NCBI GenBank assembly: GCA_958299035.1
Contig: CATQJL010000223.1
Location: forward strand, 15,285,742 to 15,349,741
Direction: 5' to 3'
From: Cylicocyclus nassatus
Taxonomy: Eukaryota > Nematoda > Chromadorea > Rhabditida > Strongylidae
Length of the DNA: 64,000 nucleotides
Under the pieces are notes generated by a model. That model saw nothing but the letters and a program-made list of their open reading frames with translations, had not been told where the DNA came from and did no database searches. Below, one piece after another: positions 1 to 12,159 of the stretch; position 1 is the stretch's first letter, and the number at the start of each line of letters is the position of its first letter. A program made the translations under genes and the position numbers.

Positions 1-1208
1 GCGGCTTTTGGCGCGCAAAACTAGGTCACAAATTCAACTTTTTGCAAAGTCATGATTTGCCTGACAGGTAATTCTGCGCTCCAAGAATTCCAAAAAGTTC
101 TCAAAAAGTTAGCTTTTCTGTGGAAACAGCGCCAAAAAGTAGTGACCGCGGTAGAAGATCGATTTGGCAAGGTTTTACCTAAAAAATTGAAAAGATTTTT
201 TCACGGAAACGTAGCACAAAATGGCTATTATCTTTATGACGATCACTAAGCCAAAATTAACTCAGTAATCTATTCAAATCCGCAATTGTTTCTCGGCAAA
301 AAAGTTTTCTTTTTTAAAACTACCGATCTTACATGGAGATGCTTTAGAAAATGAATAGTTGTTTACTATCCATTTGTGATGTACAGTTTCGCGCGGTGAG
401 TTTCAAAGTCATCATTATGGGAGCACGAGAAAGGCATGGGATAGCAGAGCCAGTGCGAACCTCCGCGAAGCGGAGGTGACGCAGTGGTTACGAATATGTT
501 ACCAGTTATGCTTGGTAGAGCCTTTATGTTATGCCTACGGAAAGCAAACGATAATAGTGGTGGGGGAGGGGGTTGTAGCCGGCGATTGTGTGCCTCTTGC
601 TTGACTCTGCTTATAGCTCAAGTTCTCGGCGACTGCTTTAAGAGACAAATCACAGTCTTCTTATGTGTACGCTGTACCTAGTTTCTGTTTGATAACGGTG
701 ATAGCAAGAAAAAGATGAAATACCTTGACTTTTACAGCTCGCGCAGAACTCAAAGCAATGACAATGAGAAAAAGTCCAGCCCAGTGCATTCTTATCTTCT
801 GAAAAGACAAGGTAAGAAGTAATTGTGCGTACATTTTGTAGAGAAACCGTTGTCTGAAGCTCTCAGATCGTTTGGTAAGCAAGCTATGGTACGGCGATAA
901 GTGAGCCCTCGTACGGCCGTGCTATGCTGAAAATAAACTTCAGCATTTGTGGAGAGGCATGAGTTTATTAGTATTAAGTGAACATGTTTGCTACATCATT
1001 TTCACAAAAGCTCATGTAAATGGCTGTCGCTCATTTCATTTTGATGGTTCACAGAAAAACTGGTAGAAACCTGCTATCCTTGTGCCAGAGATCCTTGTTT
1101 CTTGATGCAACTTGTGTAGATACAAAAACTCGTAGCGAAGTTATCGCTCATAATGTTTGTACAAAGAAAGCCCATTTGTGAAGCAAATCTTTACTCTCGT
1201 TTTTGCAG
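1..1208. other. No gene recognised; contains a GC hairpin
   Basis: Only short frames are open and none resembles a known family. At 457-473 there is a perfect hairpin (7-bp stem, GAA loop), followed by a sequence that weakly resembles a tRNA A box, so a decayed tRNA-like repeat is possible. A splice-acceptor-like TTTTTGCAG at 1200-1208 precedes the coding-like segment that follows. Confidence 0.5.
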
Positions 1209-4176
1209 CTTGCACCAACCTTAAATTTGGGCCTAGAGCAAAAAAGCTATGCTAAATCCGTATACAGCCTAGAGCAAAAAAGCTATGCTAAATCCGTATA
1301 CAGGATTTCTAAGTTTTCTGATTACCAAGTTCCAGAAGGGTATGAATTGTTCAGACCAGTGGAGCAAAAACTCACCTTTTCGCAAAATCCAAAATCTTCT
1401 ATCACCTTACACATGGTTTAGATTTACAACAAACATGTTTTTCATACCTAGCAATCCACCCTCCAGCTGACATCAATGAAAAAAAATTTGTGTTGGCGCA
1501 CAACAACTCAAAATCGAGAAGCGGGATGATTACAGCATTTACCTTTACATGTTCTCAGTTCTACTAGGTTCCAGCTCTAGACTGGGATGAAGGAGGGTAA
1601 ATTGGTATGGGCTTTTGAACTGATAATGTAGTACTTATGTTAATTTAGTTGATTTTTAGTTGATTTAGGGCGCGGGAAAACTGCATCGAAAATACTTAAA
1701 TGTTAATCTTCCAAAGTAATCACTGATGTCGTGAATGGCTGTTCAAGTCAACGTCATTGCTAATACTTTGATTTTTGAATGACACGGACATCAACTCCCA
1801 ATCACATCACACCCCTCTCTTCCTATACCTGCCGAGAAGCATAGCTCTTCATGTAGCTGGCTTTTTTACTTCGTCTTTATTTCTGGCTTTAAAATGCCTC
1901 CTAATTAGCGCCTGTGTGAGAAAGCAAGCAAAATATAAGTTCTCTATCGAGGTAGAAATGGTTTCGATTTCGCCGTTTTCTAAGCATCAGCAGAGGTTCA
2001 ACGCTGATTTGTTTGCCTTGCGTACGAGTGAAAGTTTTTTTTTACTGGGACAAGCATGTTTTGCCCTTTCGCCTTTTTTCCCTTGATTCAAAGAAGTCTG
2101 AAGATTTAAGACGATAAGTGTGCTCTTTCCTTGTTTATCTCAATATGTGATTTTATATTTCCTGTGTCCAGTTTTGTGACATCTAACGTTGCTAATTTTT
2201 TGCTTCTCTTTATCTCTAGCTCACAAGAAGAGGTTTGAAAATCCATCTTTTAAGGAAGACTGTGCTCATTCAGAGTAGCAAGTTTTTGAAGTGTGTGAGA
2301 TTACACAGTTTTGAAAACAAGAAATACTTACATAGGTAAAGTATAATTATACTCATTGAAAACCCTCAGCTCCATTGTCTTTTTGAATGTCATAAAGCAA
2401 AAGATGTTGTCATATCTCAGGAGAAGACTACAATACCCGTTTTCTTTTTTCCGCTGCAAATAAAATACTTACTCAGAGAGTTCACTGGAATTTCCACATT
2501 ACATGCAAAATTGCAGAGGTTTTACAGGATTTTGTCTACTATCACAAAAGTAGAACCGTTGAGAAGAGAAACTTTCGCAGGATCTTCGCGTTAGACTGGA
2601 TGAAAACGGAAATGCCCAGGACTTTCAACAAAAAGCTGTGGAAATTTCGAAAGATGCTATTTCGCAGGTTTTTCAACTCTCTTACAATGTTGTCTTGCCA
2701 ACAACTAGAGTCATTGTCGAACATGTCATAGTGAGTGCAGAGAATATTGGGTGAGTCTTGAATTCAATAAAGTAAATTTCGATTGGCTTAGTTGTTCTCT
2801 TTTGCTGATGTGATTTATTTCTTCGGAACATCCATAGGTGACCCTGCTAAACTTTCCTAAACGTTCTGCGGAAGTTCCGGTCAGTTGTCTGGGTAGTTTG
2901 GCAGTAATCTGGTCGAAACTTTGAGTTCAAAGCTTCTAACTCAGAAGTCAATCCGAGTGCTCTTTATTGAAATAAGTTTGCTTTGTGAACTCCAAATAGC
3001 AGTTCTAAATTTGATTTTCTGTTTGTTTGGGCCTCCTGCGACAGTTCTCAAATGAGCTGCCGTTGCCATTGAGTGGGCGGAGGTGGAGTTTTGAAGCGCA
3101 TTTTTCAGGACTTAGCTCATGAATTGGCAGGAGGAGGAGGAGGTTTGGGTTGCAGTGTGCTTGGGGTCTACCACCTAACATCACAATCCAAAAAGGGTCC
3201 ATTTTGCTGGACTATTTGAGAAAGTGTTATGCATGTTATTTCAGCGACCAAGATGTGATTCGGACCTATTTGGTTGCGATGCGCCGACCATCAGTTAGGT
3301 TAAGAGGCACTTGTTAAGTTTTTGTCGCGTTGCTCTCAAATGCATTCGCTACACTGACAGCAATCATCACAACATGTCAAACAAAGCCACCAAAGGCATA
3401 TCTCATCTAAACTTATCCTAAAACGTTTCTTCTTTGGCGAAAGTTGAAAACAACTAAGCAGGCAGGACATGGTTCAGACGCGTGTTTGGAAACTTACCGA
3501 AACTTTATTAAGACGCATGTCGCTTAACATTGTTTGCTAACTTCGTCTGATAACTATATCCAAAACACTCAGGTGTTGCAGTTTTTGTGCAAATTGTTCA
3601 ATTTTGGAGCAGCACAGTTTATGAAAGTTACTTCGTTTTTTGTTTTACAAACCGATTGCTTCTACACCAGCAAGCACTATATAGATGAAGTCGTGGCGAA
3701 TTCCATCGATATTCGAGGGTATCCAAACAATTTCTTTTTATTTCATTGCTCAACTTTTGCACATTAGTTGCTCCTTATGTCATCCATTTTATAGACTGCC
3801 TTCGATAGAAGTGATGTAGTACAGCAAAGGATCTTCTTTTTTCAGGTGATGTATCTTGGCTCAAGTCTGCTAACATTCATGTATCTATTTTCAAAATATC
3901 ACTGACTCGTTCATTGTGAACATTAGTTTGGTCGGTTGTTCGTGTTCCTGTTGAAGGATAAATTCGTTTCTGTTTTTTCTCGATTCTGTCCTTGAAGCAC
4001 ATGTAAAAGCTTAGAGATGAATTTGGTAAAAGGTTTAAAATGGTCAAAGGAGACTTCATGAACTTTTGGACGATTCAAGCGGACTTTGTTGAGAAGCAAC
4101 GTCTGCTGGGTCCTGCTTTACATTTTCCAATGACAACCGTTATAGTACATAGTGTGCAACTTTATTGTTATCTTAG
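1209..4176 (+). other. Possible unidentified multi-exon gene or gene remnant
   Basis: Several segments look like exons but I do not recognise the protein. 2581-2730 is the best: it lies between a TTTCGCAG acceptor and a GTGAGT donor, is exactly 150 nt and open for 50 codons with a protein-like, charged composition. Others are 1209-1415 (after TTTTTGCAG, 69 open codons, followed by GT), 2220-2335 (acceptor CTCTAG, donor GTAAAG), 3582-3718 (after GTTGCAG, before GTATCC) and 4040-4176 (before GTACCT). I could not join them in one consistent reading frame, so this may be a decayed gene, a gene with further exons that I missed, or chance. 1209-1415 contains an exact 36-bp tandem duplication that keeps frame (12 codons twice). 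Open frames of 60-70 codons occur by chance in a window this size, so only the splice-flanked ones carry weight. Confidence 0.3.
1232..1303. repeat. Exact 36-bp tandem duplication
   Basis: Bases 1232-1267 and 1268-1303 are identical 36-mers, head to tail. The length is a multiple of three, and in the + frame it repeats the 12-residue peptide SLEQKSYAKSVY with its first residue differing at the junction. The identity implies a recent slippage or unequal exchange. Confidence 0.95.
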
Positions 4177-4987
4177 GTACCTCTTGGTAAGCATTACATC
4201 ATATTTGCCAACAGATATATCTGAATTTGAGGTGAGGGGTGGCTGTAAGCAATAAGACAGTCTTATCTGTTTGCCTGTATATAACATAAAATATATAAGG
4301 TTCAGAAAGTTTTGTCAATCAAAGTTGGACTACTTTGTCCTTTCTGCAAATCATCGAGGATGGCTGTCCAACGATGTCTTAGCATTGACAATTTAAACTG
4401 TAGTTTGGGTATATCATGAATGACCTCGCTGAATGAAAAATATAGGAGTTTTTACCAATTCTAGACTTGCAAGTGTAATAATTTCGGAGCGTTTCAGCTA
4501 GTTCAAGTTGTAAGCATTAGCAAGTCTTTTGATAAACTTTGAGACGAGAAAAAGGTATTTATTACAGTGTAAATTAGTGTTATTCGAAGCAAGAACTTGA
4601 GCTCTACTGGCGCATGACGTAGACTTATTTTAGACTGATTTGCGCTAAAGAATTCGGATTGTGAAATGGAAGAGTTTGAATTCGCATAATGCTGCGACAG
4701 TCAAAGCTTGCTTTTCACAAAGGACAGAATCCTTTGTCGATCGAATACTATGAATTTCAGAAATGACAGGCAACGATGGAATTAGGTCTTGCAACTGACA
4801 ACAATGTGGCACAATGATACTCTACTTTCTATGTAATTGTGCAAAGTCAGAAGCGTCCAGTTATTCGATTATTTGAATAGTCGATTAGATGAAAAAGGTC
4901 ATTATTCGATTAATTCGTTCATTTGAAGACCAAAAAAATTATTCGAGTATTCGAATATTCGAGATATTTTGAAAGACGTTCTTCGAG
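4177..4987. other. Intergenic, no gene seen
   Basis: AT-rich with no supported coding segment. From about 4861 to 4985 it becomes a tract full of ATTCGA-type words that leads into the tandem repeat. Confidence 0.5.
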
Positions 4988-5500
4988 CAGGGGGGGGGGG
5001 GGGGTAAGCGAACATGCTTTACGAATACAATTAGTTTTTAGAACTATCAGTTATTTTTATCATTTTGTCGATTTTTTTTCAAAGTTCAAGCTATAGGGCT
5101 GGGAGTTGGCACGGGGGGGGGGTAATCGAGTATGCTGATTACGAATATGATAACCATTTTAAAAAATGCCCATTACTTTCATCATTTTATCGATTTTTTT
5201 GCAAATTTTGAACTACGGGGCTGGGAGTTGGCACAGGGAAGTAAGCGAACATGCTGATTACGAATACAGTATTAGTTTTTGAAATTGTCAGTTATTTTTA
5301 TCATTTTATCGATTTTTTGCAAAGTTCGAGCTACGGCGCTGAAAGTTGGCAAAGGGGGGTAATCGAGTATGCTGATTACGAATACAATATTAGTTTTTAG
5401 TATTATCAACTACTTTTATCGATTTTTTGCAAAGTTCGAGCTACGGCGCTGAGAGTTTGCAAGGGGGGTAAGCGAACATGCTGATTACGAATATGATAAC
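4988..5500. repeat. Tandem repeat of ~110-125 bp, Helitron-associated
   Basis: About four to five head-to-tail copies. Each unit has a G-rich start (GGGCTGGGAGTTGGCA followed by a run of G), then AGCGAACATGCTGATTACGA, an AT-rich middle, and ends with a TTTTATCGATTTTTTGCAAA-like stretch and GAGCTAC. Units begin near 4990, 5095, 5218, 5336 and 5446. The same unit occurs inside the Helitron-like elements at 58.6-59.1 and 61.4-62.9 kb, so this block is probably the internal part of another such element whose ends I cannot see. Confidence 0.8.
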
Positions 5501-5504
5501 CATT

Positions 5505-6295
5505 TTTCTGGATCTCTTTCCGCAAAGTCTTTTGATTTCTTTCAGGAATAATTTGGTAGAGGTGGCTTCAATTCAGATTTACAGTTCAAAGCCAATCACT
5601 GCTCTTCATTCCGGTTGGATTACGATAGAAACCTTGAAGAGAGTTTTGGGTTATTGGGAGCTATACATTCAAAACTTACACTAAACTAGTTAGAGTCACT
5701 AAATCTGAAGATAAAATCTGCACATTATCATAAAAGTTAGTCTTGAAGTTATGCCAAATTTGACACGATCATTGTTTTTTCTAAGCTCTTTGAACTTGTG
5801 ATTACACCTTTTGAAAAGCTTTAGAGATTTGTAAAATGTTAAGTAGTGAAGTCAGCATGTGTGAAAACCCTGGTATACTTAGGTTCTCAGAATTTAGTTT
5901 GAAAGGCAACAAATTCACGATGACGCAAACAACTGAAAGTTTCTACCATAATCTTACAAAACGAAGAGCGACTGGTAATTCGCTTTGTAATATGAATCTC
6001 AACCGAAGCGAGCTGTACAAACTGAGACCTGAAGGTGCAAAACACTTTTTGGGAAGAGAGATATGAACCTTAAAAAGTATATACGTACTTTTGGAACACC
6101 TTGTATAGAACAATGATTCGTCGAGTCGATACTAACTTAATTTTTCTGTTTTTTACTGCTGATACAAATTCAAAGCACTAAGCGCAGTGCGCTAAGGTAG
6201 AATTTATTAAGCAAGATGAAATTTCATAATCTGAACCAAACCGGCAACCGTATACGAATTTATAGACGATTTGGACACTGCAGTCTTTTCGTAAC
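5505..6295. other. 3' flank of gene A, part of the segmental duplication
   Basis: 5510-5556 resembles 20385-20430, and about 6040-6290 resembles 21130-21920 downstream of gene B. The duplicated block therefore extends past the stop codons. Near 6085-6107 there is a word matching Tc1/mariner-type ends (TACTTTTGGAACACCTTGTA), also present in altered form at 21717-21735 and 26928-26945. No gene is supported here. Confidence 0.6.
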
Positions 6296-6724
6296 TCAGC
6301 GTGGAGTGTAATGGGAGTGGAATCCAAATGGAATTCTTGATTGTGGAATAAGGAATCGGCCTATCCCTTCCAGTGTTTCGGCATCGATTATGGCGACATA
6401 GGGGGTATCCTTTTCGATTGTGGTCATCACAGGAACAAGCAGTACACCTTAAAAGAAGCATTAATTATTGGAAATCGAAGTACTCTAACAAACCATCATC
6501 TTCTTTCTCAAAGTCTGGCTTGCTGACTAGAATTGGTTCAGCACATATTTGGGAATCATTGTCCATAGACCACACTTTGCTTGTTCCATCCTTCAGATCG
6601 ACTTTGATTATCTAAATCACTGGACTCACTCATAGAAAGAATCCAGTCCAAAATTAAAGACTGTTGAGATTTCAAATCACTTTGTCACTGTAAAAGCGAC
6701 ATTTTATACCCAAACATTTTACTA

Positions 6725-7642
6725 GGCTGTTGCATAAGTTCTGTCCGATTTTTTTGCCTCATGTTTGAAGCAGCTGTTCTAAGAGAATTTCATCTCTAAT
6801 TCGATACGGTTGGTATCATTGAAAAGTGCTTTCCTTGCGCTTTCTAAAGCATACCAGAATTCAATAAAATTCTTAGTGTACGGAGATCACAGGCCTAAAA
6901 TCTCTAAGTGGCCGAGGTACGTTCTATCCCTAGAAATATGTCCTTGCGAGGATATCTCCACAATGCGCCCTTCAAGTCAGGTTCTTTCATTGGCTTCGGA
7001 ATAAGGGTATGGAATGCTAGTATATGCAGAAGTTCGGTCCCATGAAGAATACGTCTTGCTAGTGAAATTTATCCTCGAACATAAATCTTTGGTATAGATG
7101 TTTTACAAGCAATAACTTTCTGCGAATAGAAGTAATCGACAAGCTCAAAGTTGGAGGTGCTAGGGCAAAGCAAGTGCTAACAGGGCCCATCCACCAATTC
7201 CTTTTCGGCGCTCACGTCAGTTGTAAAACGTTCGTAGTTCATAAATAGGCATGCACACATGTGCTGAAGCGAGGTCAAAAAGTGGCTAATTTTTTGTTCG
7301 GTCAAAAAAATCTCTCGGCAGCGCAAACCCTATGGGCTCTTTTATGTTGCATAATAATCTACGAAAATTTCTATATCCATCCATTATTAGAAAAGATGCC
7401 TATCAATTTTCATAAGGGAGCGTTACCATGTCAAAAAAGACAGATTCGAAGAAAAACGCTGCGAAGTTTTTGCATTCTTGGTTCTTCCTTAACAAAGATT
7501 TGCGCAGATCTCAATATGCATTTTTTAGCCAAGGGACTGCTCAACACATAGAAACTAAGACCTTGGAAAAAAGTTGACTCTGAAAGAAGTTATGACATTT
7601 TAAACTCAAAAATTCAAATCGGACAGAACTTATGCAACAGCC
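6725..7642. mobile_element. Mariner-type MITE inside intron 10 of gene A
   Basis: Terminal inverted repeats begin GGCTGTTGCATAAGTTCTGT and end with its reverse complement, for at least 25 bp, flanked by TA on both sides (6723-6724, 7643-7644). The 918-bp interior has no transposase frame. The equivalent intron of gene B (22242-22816) lacks the element, and the sequences on either side align across the empty site, so it inserted after the gene duplication. The left part (about 6770-7190) is related to 20431-20875. Confidence 0.88.
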
Positions 7643-8868
7643 TAGTATATACTCTGAAGAACTTTTGCGGCATTGATACAACTAAAAAACGACTTTCACC
7701 TCAAAAGGTTCTAGTAGGTATAAAGGAAATCGTATCCAAAAAATGCGACCGAAACTAAGCGGAGTGTGAAATAGATTATGCAGATGTTGTTAGATTTACA
7801 GAAAATCAACGCAAAGTTTTTTTTTTCTATCGGCGGTATCTCTGCTTTCGAGGCTGCTCTATAGTTGCTTATGCCAGCGCCATGCTAACAGCCCCACGTA
7901 GACGCTCTCCGTGATCGTTCGACGGTGCTGACACGGCTCTGGCACGGCACATGGGTAACTATGACACAGCCGCGTTGTCCAAAATGGAAAGGAGAACTGT
8001 TAGAGCCCACGCACAGGTCCACTTCTCTACTACTCTCATTCCTTTTCCTTCCTTCTCTCTTTCACCTTTTTCATAATAAAATAGAACATACTCCATCTGT
8101 CGAATTGCCACTGAATACGTTGGCGCCATAAACGTAACGATAGTCCTTCATGTTGAGAACGTAGTTATAGCGCGGGAAGTCGAACGCTGAAAAGATACAT
8201 CAGTAGAATAAAACCCACGTTGACGCTATTGAAAGAACATATATCATCAACAGTCTTCTCCTTCAAACTGTCAGAAACTCATTATTAAACACTGTAAGCT
8301 GCCCTAAATGCTATACTTTACGAGTTTTAGAGTAGAAGATATCATGTTGGTGAAAGGGGATGTCGCCGGCCGTCTACTATGAAAGGTGCAAATCTTTGAA
8401 TTATACCCTGTACCAGTAGTCCGCCCGGAACATCTTATTTCCGGCAATTGTTCCCTGCCCAAATTTCTACTCTTCACATGCACAAAACTTACAATATTCG
8501 CTCATTTTCACATCCGTGCAATGAATGCTCCCGTCCATTCGCAGTACTGCTTTACATCCATTGGCGAAAGAGCAAGACGATAGCAGATCTTCATCAGGTT
8601 TGCGGTTATCGCTTACAGTCAAGGGAATGATCATTCTATGCAGATATGGAGCAAGATTTGGGTTCTGCAACAAAACCATTCCATAAAAATCTTGATAAGC
8701 AAAGTGGCGTTACGTTACCCTAGTTTTGTATGTTCCATCACGCATGTGTTCAAGTAGAAAATCGTCAAAATTGCCAGGGTTGAGAATTTTACAGTAATCT
8801 ACCACTAGATATCCATCTTTCTCATAAGCATTCGCATGGTGGAAGGTAAAGAATGCATCCGAGGTGAT

Positions 8869-8939
8869 CTGCAATATAATAGAAAAAAATCAAACATAGA
8901 AGAGCGGCGGAGGGGGGGGGGGGGGGGGGGGGGAGTCAC
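8869..8939 (-). other. Intron 7 of gene A with a long poly-C tract next to the donor
   Basis: This 71-nt intron starts GTGACT on the minus strand and continues directly into about 25 consecutive C (8912-8934 as G on the plus strand). The equivalent 53-nt intron of copy B (23612-23664) starts GTAGAG and has no such tract. It is therefore a recent homopolymer expansion a few nt from a 5' splice site. Confidence 0.8.
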
Positions 8940-10271
8940 CTTTTGCTCAATCTTTGTGCGTTTGATCCTATCGAAAATAATAACATTCACACTTTTGGCT
9001 TTTCCGTCCCAGTACATGCATTCGTTGATGCATTTCTGCGGTTCTCCTCTGCAAAAGAAACATTAAATACGGTAAAGGTATTTTTGGTTTTGAAAATAAA
9101 AACCTACTCCTCCTTCTGTGCCTTCTTCATTATATCAATTCTCTCAGGAGATTCGAAAAGTATGAAGTAATTTTCCGTTACTCCAAATGAGTGGTAGTAA
9201 GCTGGAGCCAGAGCATCCGTAGCTGGGACCATACCTAGCAGCTCTGTATATTCCAAGCTGTACGGACTTTTCGCTCCTAATTTTTATTCTGTCAATTAGG
9301 TTCGGAAATGTCATTCAATTTTCCCTACCTTCGATCTTCAACGGATTTTTTGTCTTCGCAAATATGTAGTTCGACTTGGATCCAAATTGGCTTCCGATGT
9401 TAAGAATGTTTCCTTCAGGATCAGTGTGGCTATGAGCCGTGAAGGTATGGAGGACGATTTTCAAATGGTCACGAATGTCAACCTAAACATTGGAAACTCC
9501 CACAAAGCGAAATTTACATTCCTTTCCATAAAAAAAAGCTTTCCAAGAAATACTCATCTTTAGCCTTTTCGATAAAACTATATCTTAGTTGAAAATCGAC
9601 TGAGACGAGATTCTTTCCACTTACTATCAATGGTTGCTCTGTCACCCGTTAAGAACTGTCTAGAGAACGAAAAAAAAAGAAAATCAATATCACTGGTAAG
9701 GACACTGTGAAGGAAGTTATTCTACACTTCAGCAGACTACGTATTCGGCAATATTTGTCCTCATATCTACATCAAATAAACCGTAGCCCTGCCATAACAT
9801 GATGATCTGCAGCAAAATGTTCCCTGTTAAGTCGTAATTTTGCTATATTGGTTTTTTTTTTTCAGGCCAAAAATTCACGTCCAGTAGTCCTTAAAGTTTT
9901 CAATTTACTGAGCAGATGACTAGGAAAAATCATGCTTAAAAGTTTACAACATTTTTAGCGGCTGACACTTGAGTTGTGTTTGTGCTTGGCAATTGCAGAG
10001 TTTGGCAAAGCACGAGCAAGTCAAACATTCCAGGAAGAGGTTCTCAACAAAGTCAAACAGTTTGAATTTATTCCGGAGAGGATTAGGATTTCGTGTCTTC
10101 TTACTTTGTCTTTATAATCAAGCGAATCAATGTCAATCCTGGCTAAATAAGGAGTTTCTGTTAAGGCGTAGACAGCATCACCAACTGTTGTGAAAGCAAC
10201 AACACAGTTGTCTCGTATCTCTTCTTCAGTTGAAAATGTGCTAGCCAATCTGAAAAACTTCAGCATGCCTA

Positions 10272-10446
10272 CTTTTTGATTCAACTGGTTTGACGGCTGG
10301 AAGGCGGGGCTTCGTGACCGAATCAAGACTATGTAATGATCAGGGAGCACATGGGAGGGAGAGACGCAGACTGGGTAGCGGGCGCGAGAGGCCTTAATTA
10401 GGTCACAAAGCCCCGCCTTCCAGCCGCGAAGCCAGTTCAATAAAAG
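10272..10446. mobile_element. MITE (~175 bp) in intron 3 of gene A
   Basis: Ends are inverted repeats. The left contains GACGGCTGGAAGGCGGGGCT and the right AGCCCCGCCTTCCAGCCGCG, with outer arms TTTTTGATTCAACTGG / CCAGTTCAATAAAAGG. Intron 3 of gene B is only 50 nt and aligns across the gap (GCATGCCTAC next to TAATTTGAAGG), so the empty site is visible. A second member of the family is at 44863-45023. Confidence 0.88.
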
Positions 10447-11253
10447 GTTACGTAGTTTGAAGGTCTACCAAAACTTACTCTCCATAGACCTTCTTGCAAG
10501 GATCAATGAAAGATCTTGTGCCAAAAGCCGTACCTACCAATCGCTGTGCAGCCATGCACGCCTTTATGACTCACTTTCTAGATAGCGAGCCGAATAGAAC
10601 ATCTGAATTTTCAGATTTTAGACGAAATATGAAAAAAGTCTGAAATATGAAGAAAGTGGTAGATATGCTGACTTTGCCATTAGAGAAGTGATATCTCTGA
10701 ATGTAAGCCAATCCATCGAACCAATGCTTGTATTCAGTTCCGCCAAGCTTGAACATTCCGGGTCCATTTCGAAGCATTGTACCGCTGAGCCATGATGGAA
10801 CACTTCCTACATTAGAATAAGACCAGCTGACTCGTTAGCATAGGAAATGTATGCTTCAAAGAGAAATTCTACTAGCCAAGTACTTGTTTTGGAAGAGAAA
10901 ATCATATGGAAAATCTTTCAAGTTGTGACTTCAGTGAGGACTCGTAAATCTTTACGAGAGCACATTCGATTCTTAATCGATGGTCCTATTTGGTGCGTTA
11001 GTAAGCCAAGGGGTGACACAACAAACTCGTATAATTTTGACTTTACTGTCTTCACTATTTGTGGCGCTAGAGCGTATACTTTGATATGTTCTTTCTGTTG
11101 TCATGAATAAATCTAGGTGTAAACAAACATTTCTAAATTGCTGGGCGAGGTGCGGTGTGCGAATGCGATTCAAAGTCAAAGGTCAAGTGGTTTAATTCCT
11201 CATAAGAATTACTTTTTGGAACAAACCAACTTCAGGATTCTCTGAAGAAGCTC

Positions 11254-12159
11254 ACAAGGAAGGCCCTTTTGGTCGATAGACTTTTTATGTGACTCCTTTA
11301 CCACTTATGAAAGATGGTTTCAAATCTGTCTTAATTATATCTGCCAAGCGCTTCTGGATGCAGAGAAATGAGCGATTTGGGGTTGAATTGAATGCGCAAC
11401 TTGATCAAAACTCCTAAATTGCTCAAATGATCCAGTGTGACTATCAGAGCACTTCATTCGATGGTCTCATCTGTTTATACAATCATACTTACAAAGGAAT
11501 GGTCAGAAGTCGAAGTGGCCAAACCAAACAAGCTGCATACCATTTGATGCAGCATAAAATGCTGATTTCAAATCTGTCTTCTATATCTGCAGAGCGCCTT
11601 TGTAGGCGAAGTTATGAGCAGTTTTAGTGCGAAAAAACCGTATACAAAAATTGCAAAATTAGGCACATTATTGCTCTTTCAGCTCAACTCTAGGTACAGG
11701 TCATATGATGTGACCTAGTTGCATGTTTTGTTCCAACACTGAGTCAAGAATGGCTTTGTACGTCCAAGTTTGCACTTAACACGCACAATTTCTTAGCAAA
11801 ATAATGGCCTTCAACGGCTTATAATTTCGTCCACAAAAGCGCTCTGCAGATAAGGAAGGCAGATTTAGAGTCAGCGTTTTATGCTACATCTAATGGTATG
11901 CAGCTTGTATAAATTGGCCACTTCGACTTCTGACCATTCCCTTGTTAGCACTGCTCTACCTGAGCGCTGAAAAGATCGTAATGCTTGGTTTTATCTAGAT
12001 TCTGCGTTTATTTTTTGCTCTTAAAAACACTCATAAGTCGGCGTACAGAGGCGCTTAGCAGTTAAGGAAGAAAGATTTGGAATTAACGTTCGATGCTCTT
12101 TAAAGCAGTATAGGATTCATTCAAAAAGGCCACTCTTCGACTAAAAGGACCTCCCTTGT
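11254..12159. mobile_element. ACAAGG-family fold-back element, interrupted
   Basis: Left end ACAAGGAAGGCCCTTTTGGT and right end ACCTCCCTTGT lie inside the outer fold-back as inverted repeats. The ends are typical of the ACAAGG family, which has other copies at 11491-11945, 17016-17465 and 41787-42252. The centre is occupied by the 11491-11945 copy. Confidence 0.65.
11491..11945. mobile_element. ACAAGG-family MITE, innermost layer
   Basis: Ends ACAAAGGAATGGTCAGAAGT and its inverse ACTTCTGACCATTCCCTTGT are near-perfect inverted repeats, and the arms continue inwards (GATGCAGCATAAAATGCTGA against GCGTTTTATGCTACATC). No coding potential. About 455 bp, the same size as the copies at 17.0 and 41.8 kb. 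Confidence 0.8.
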
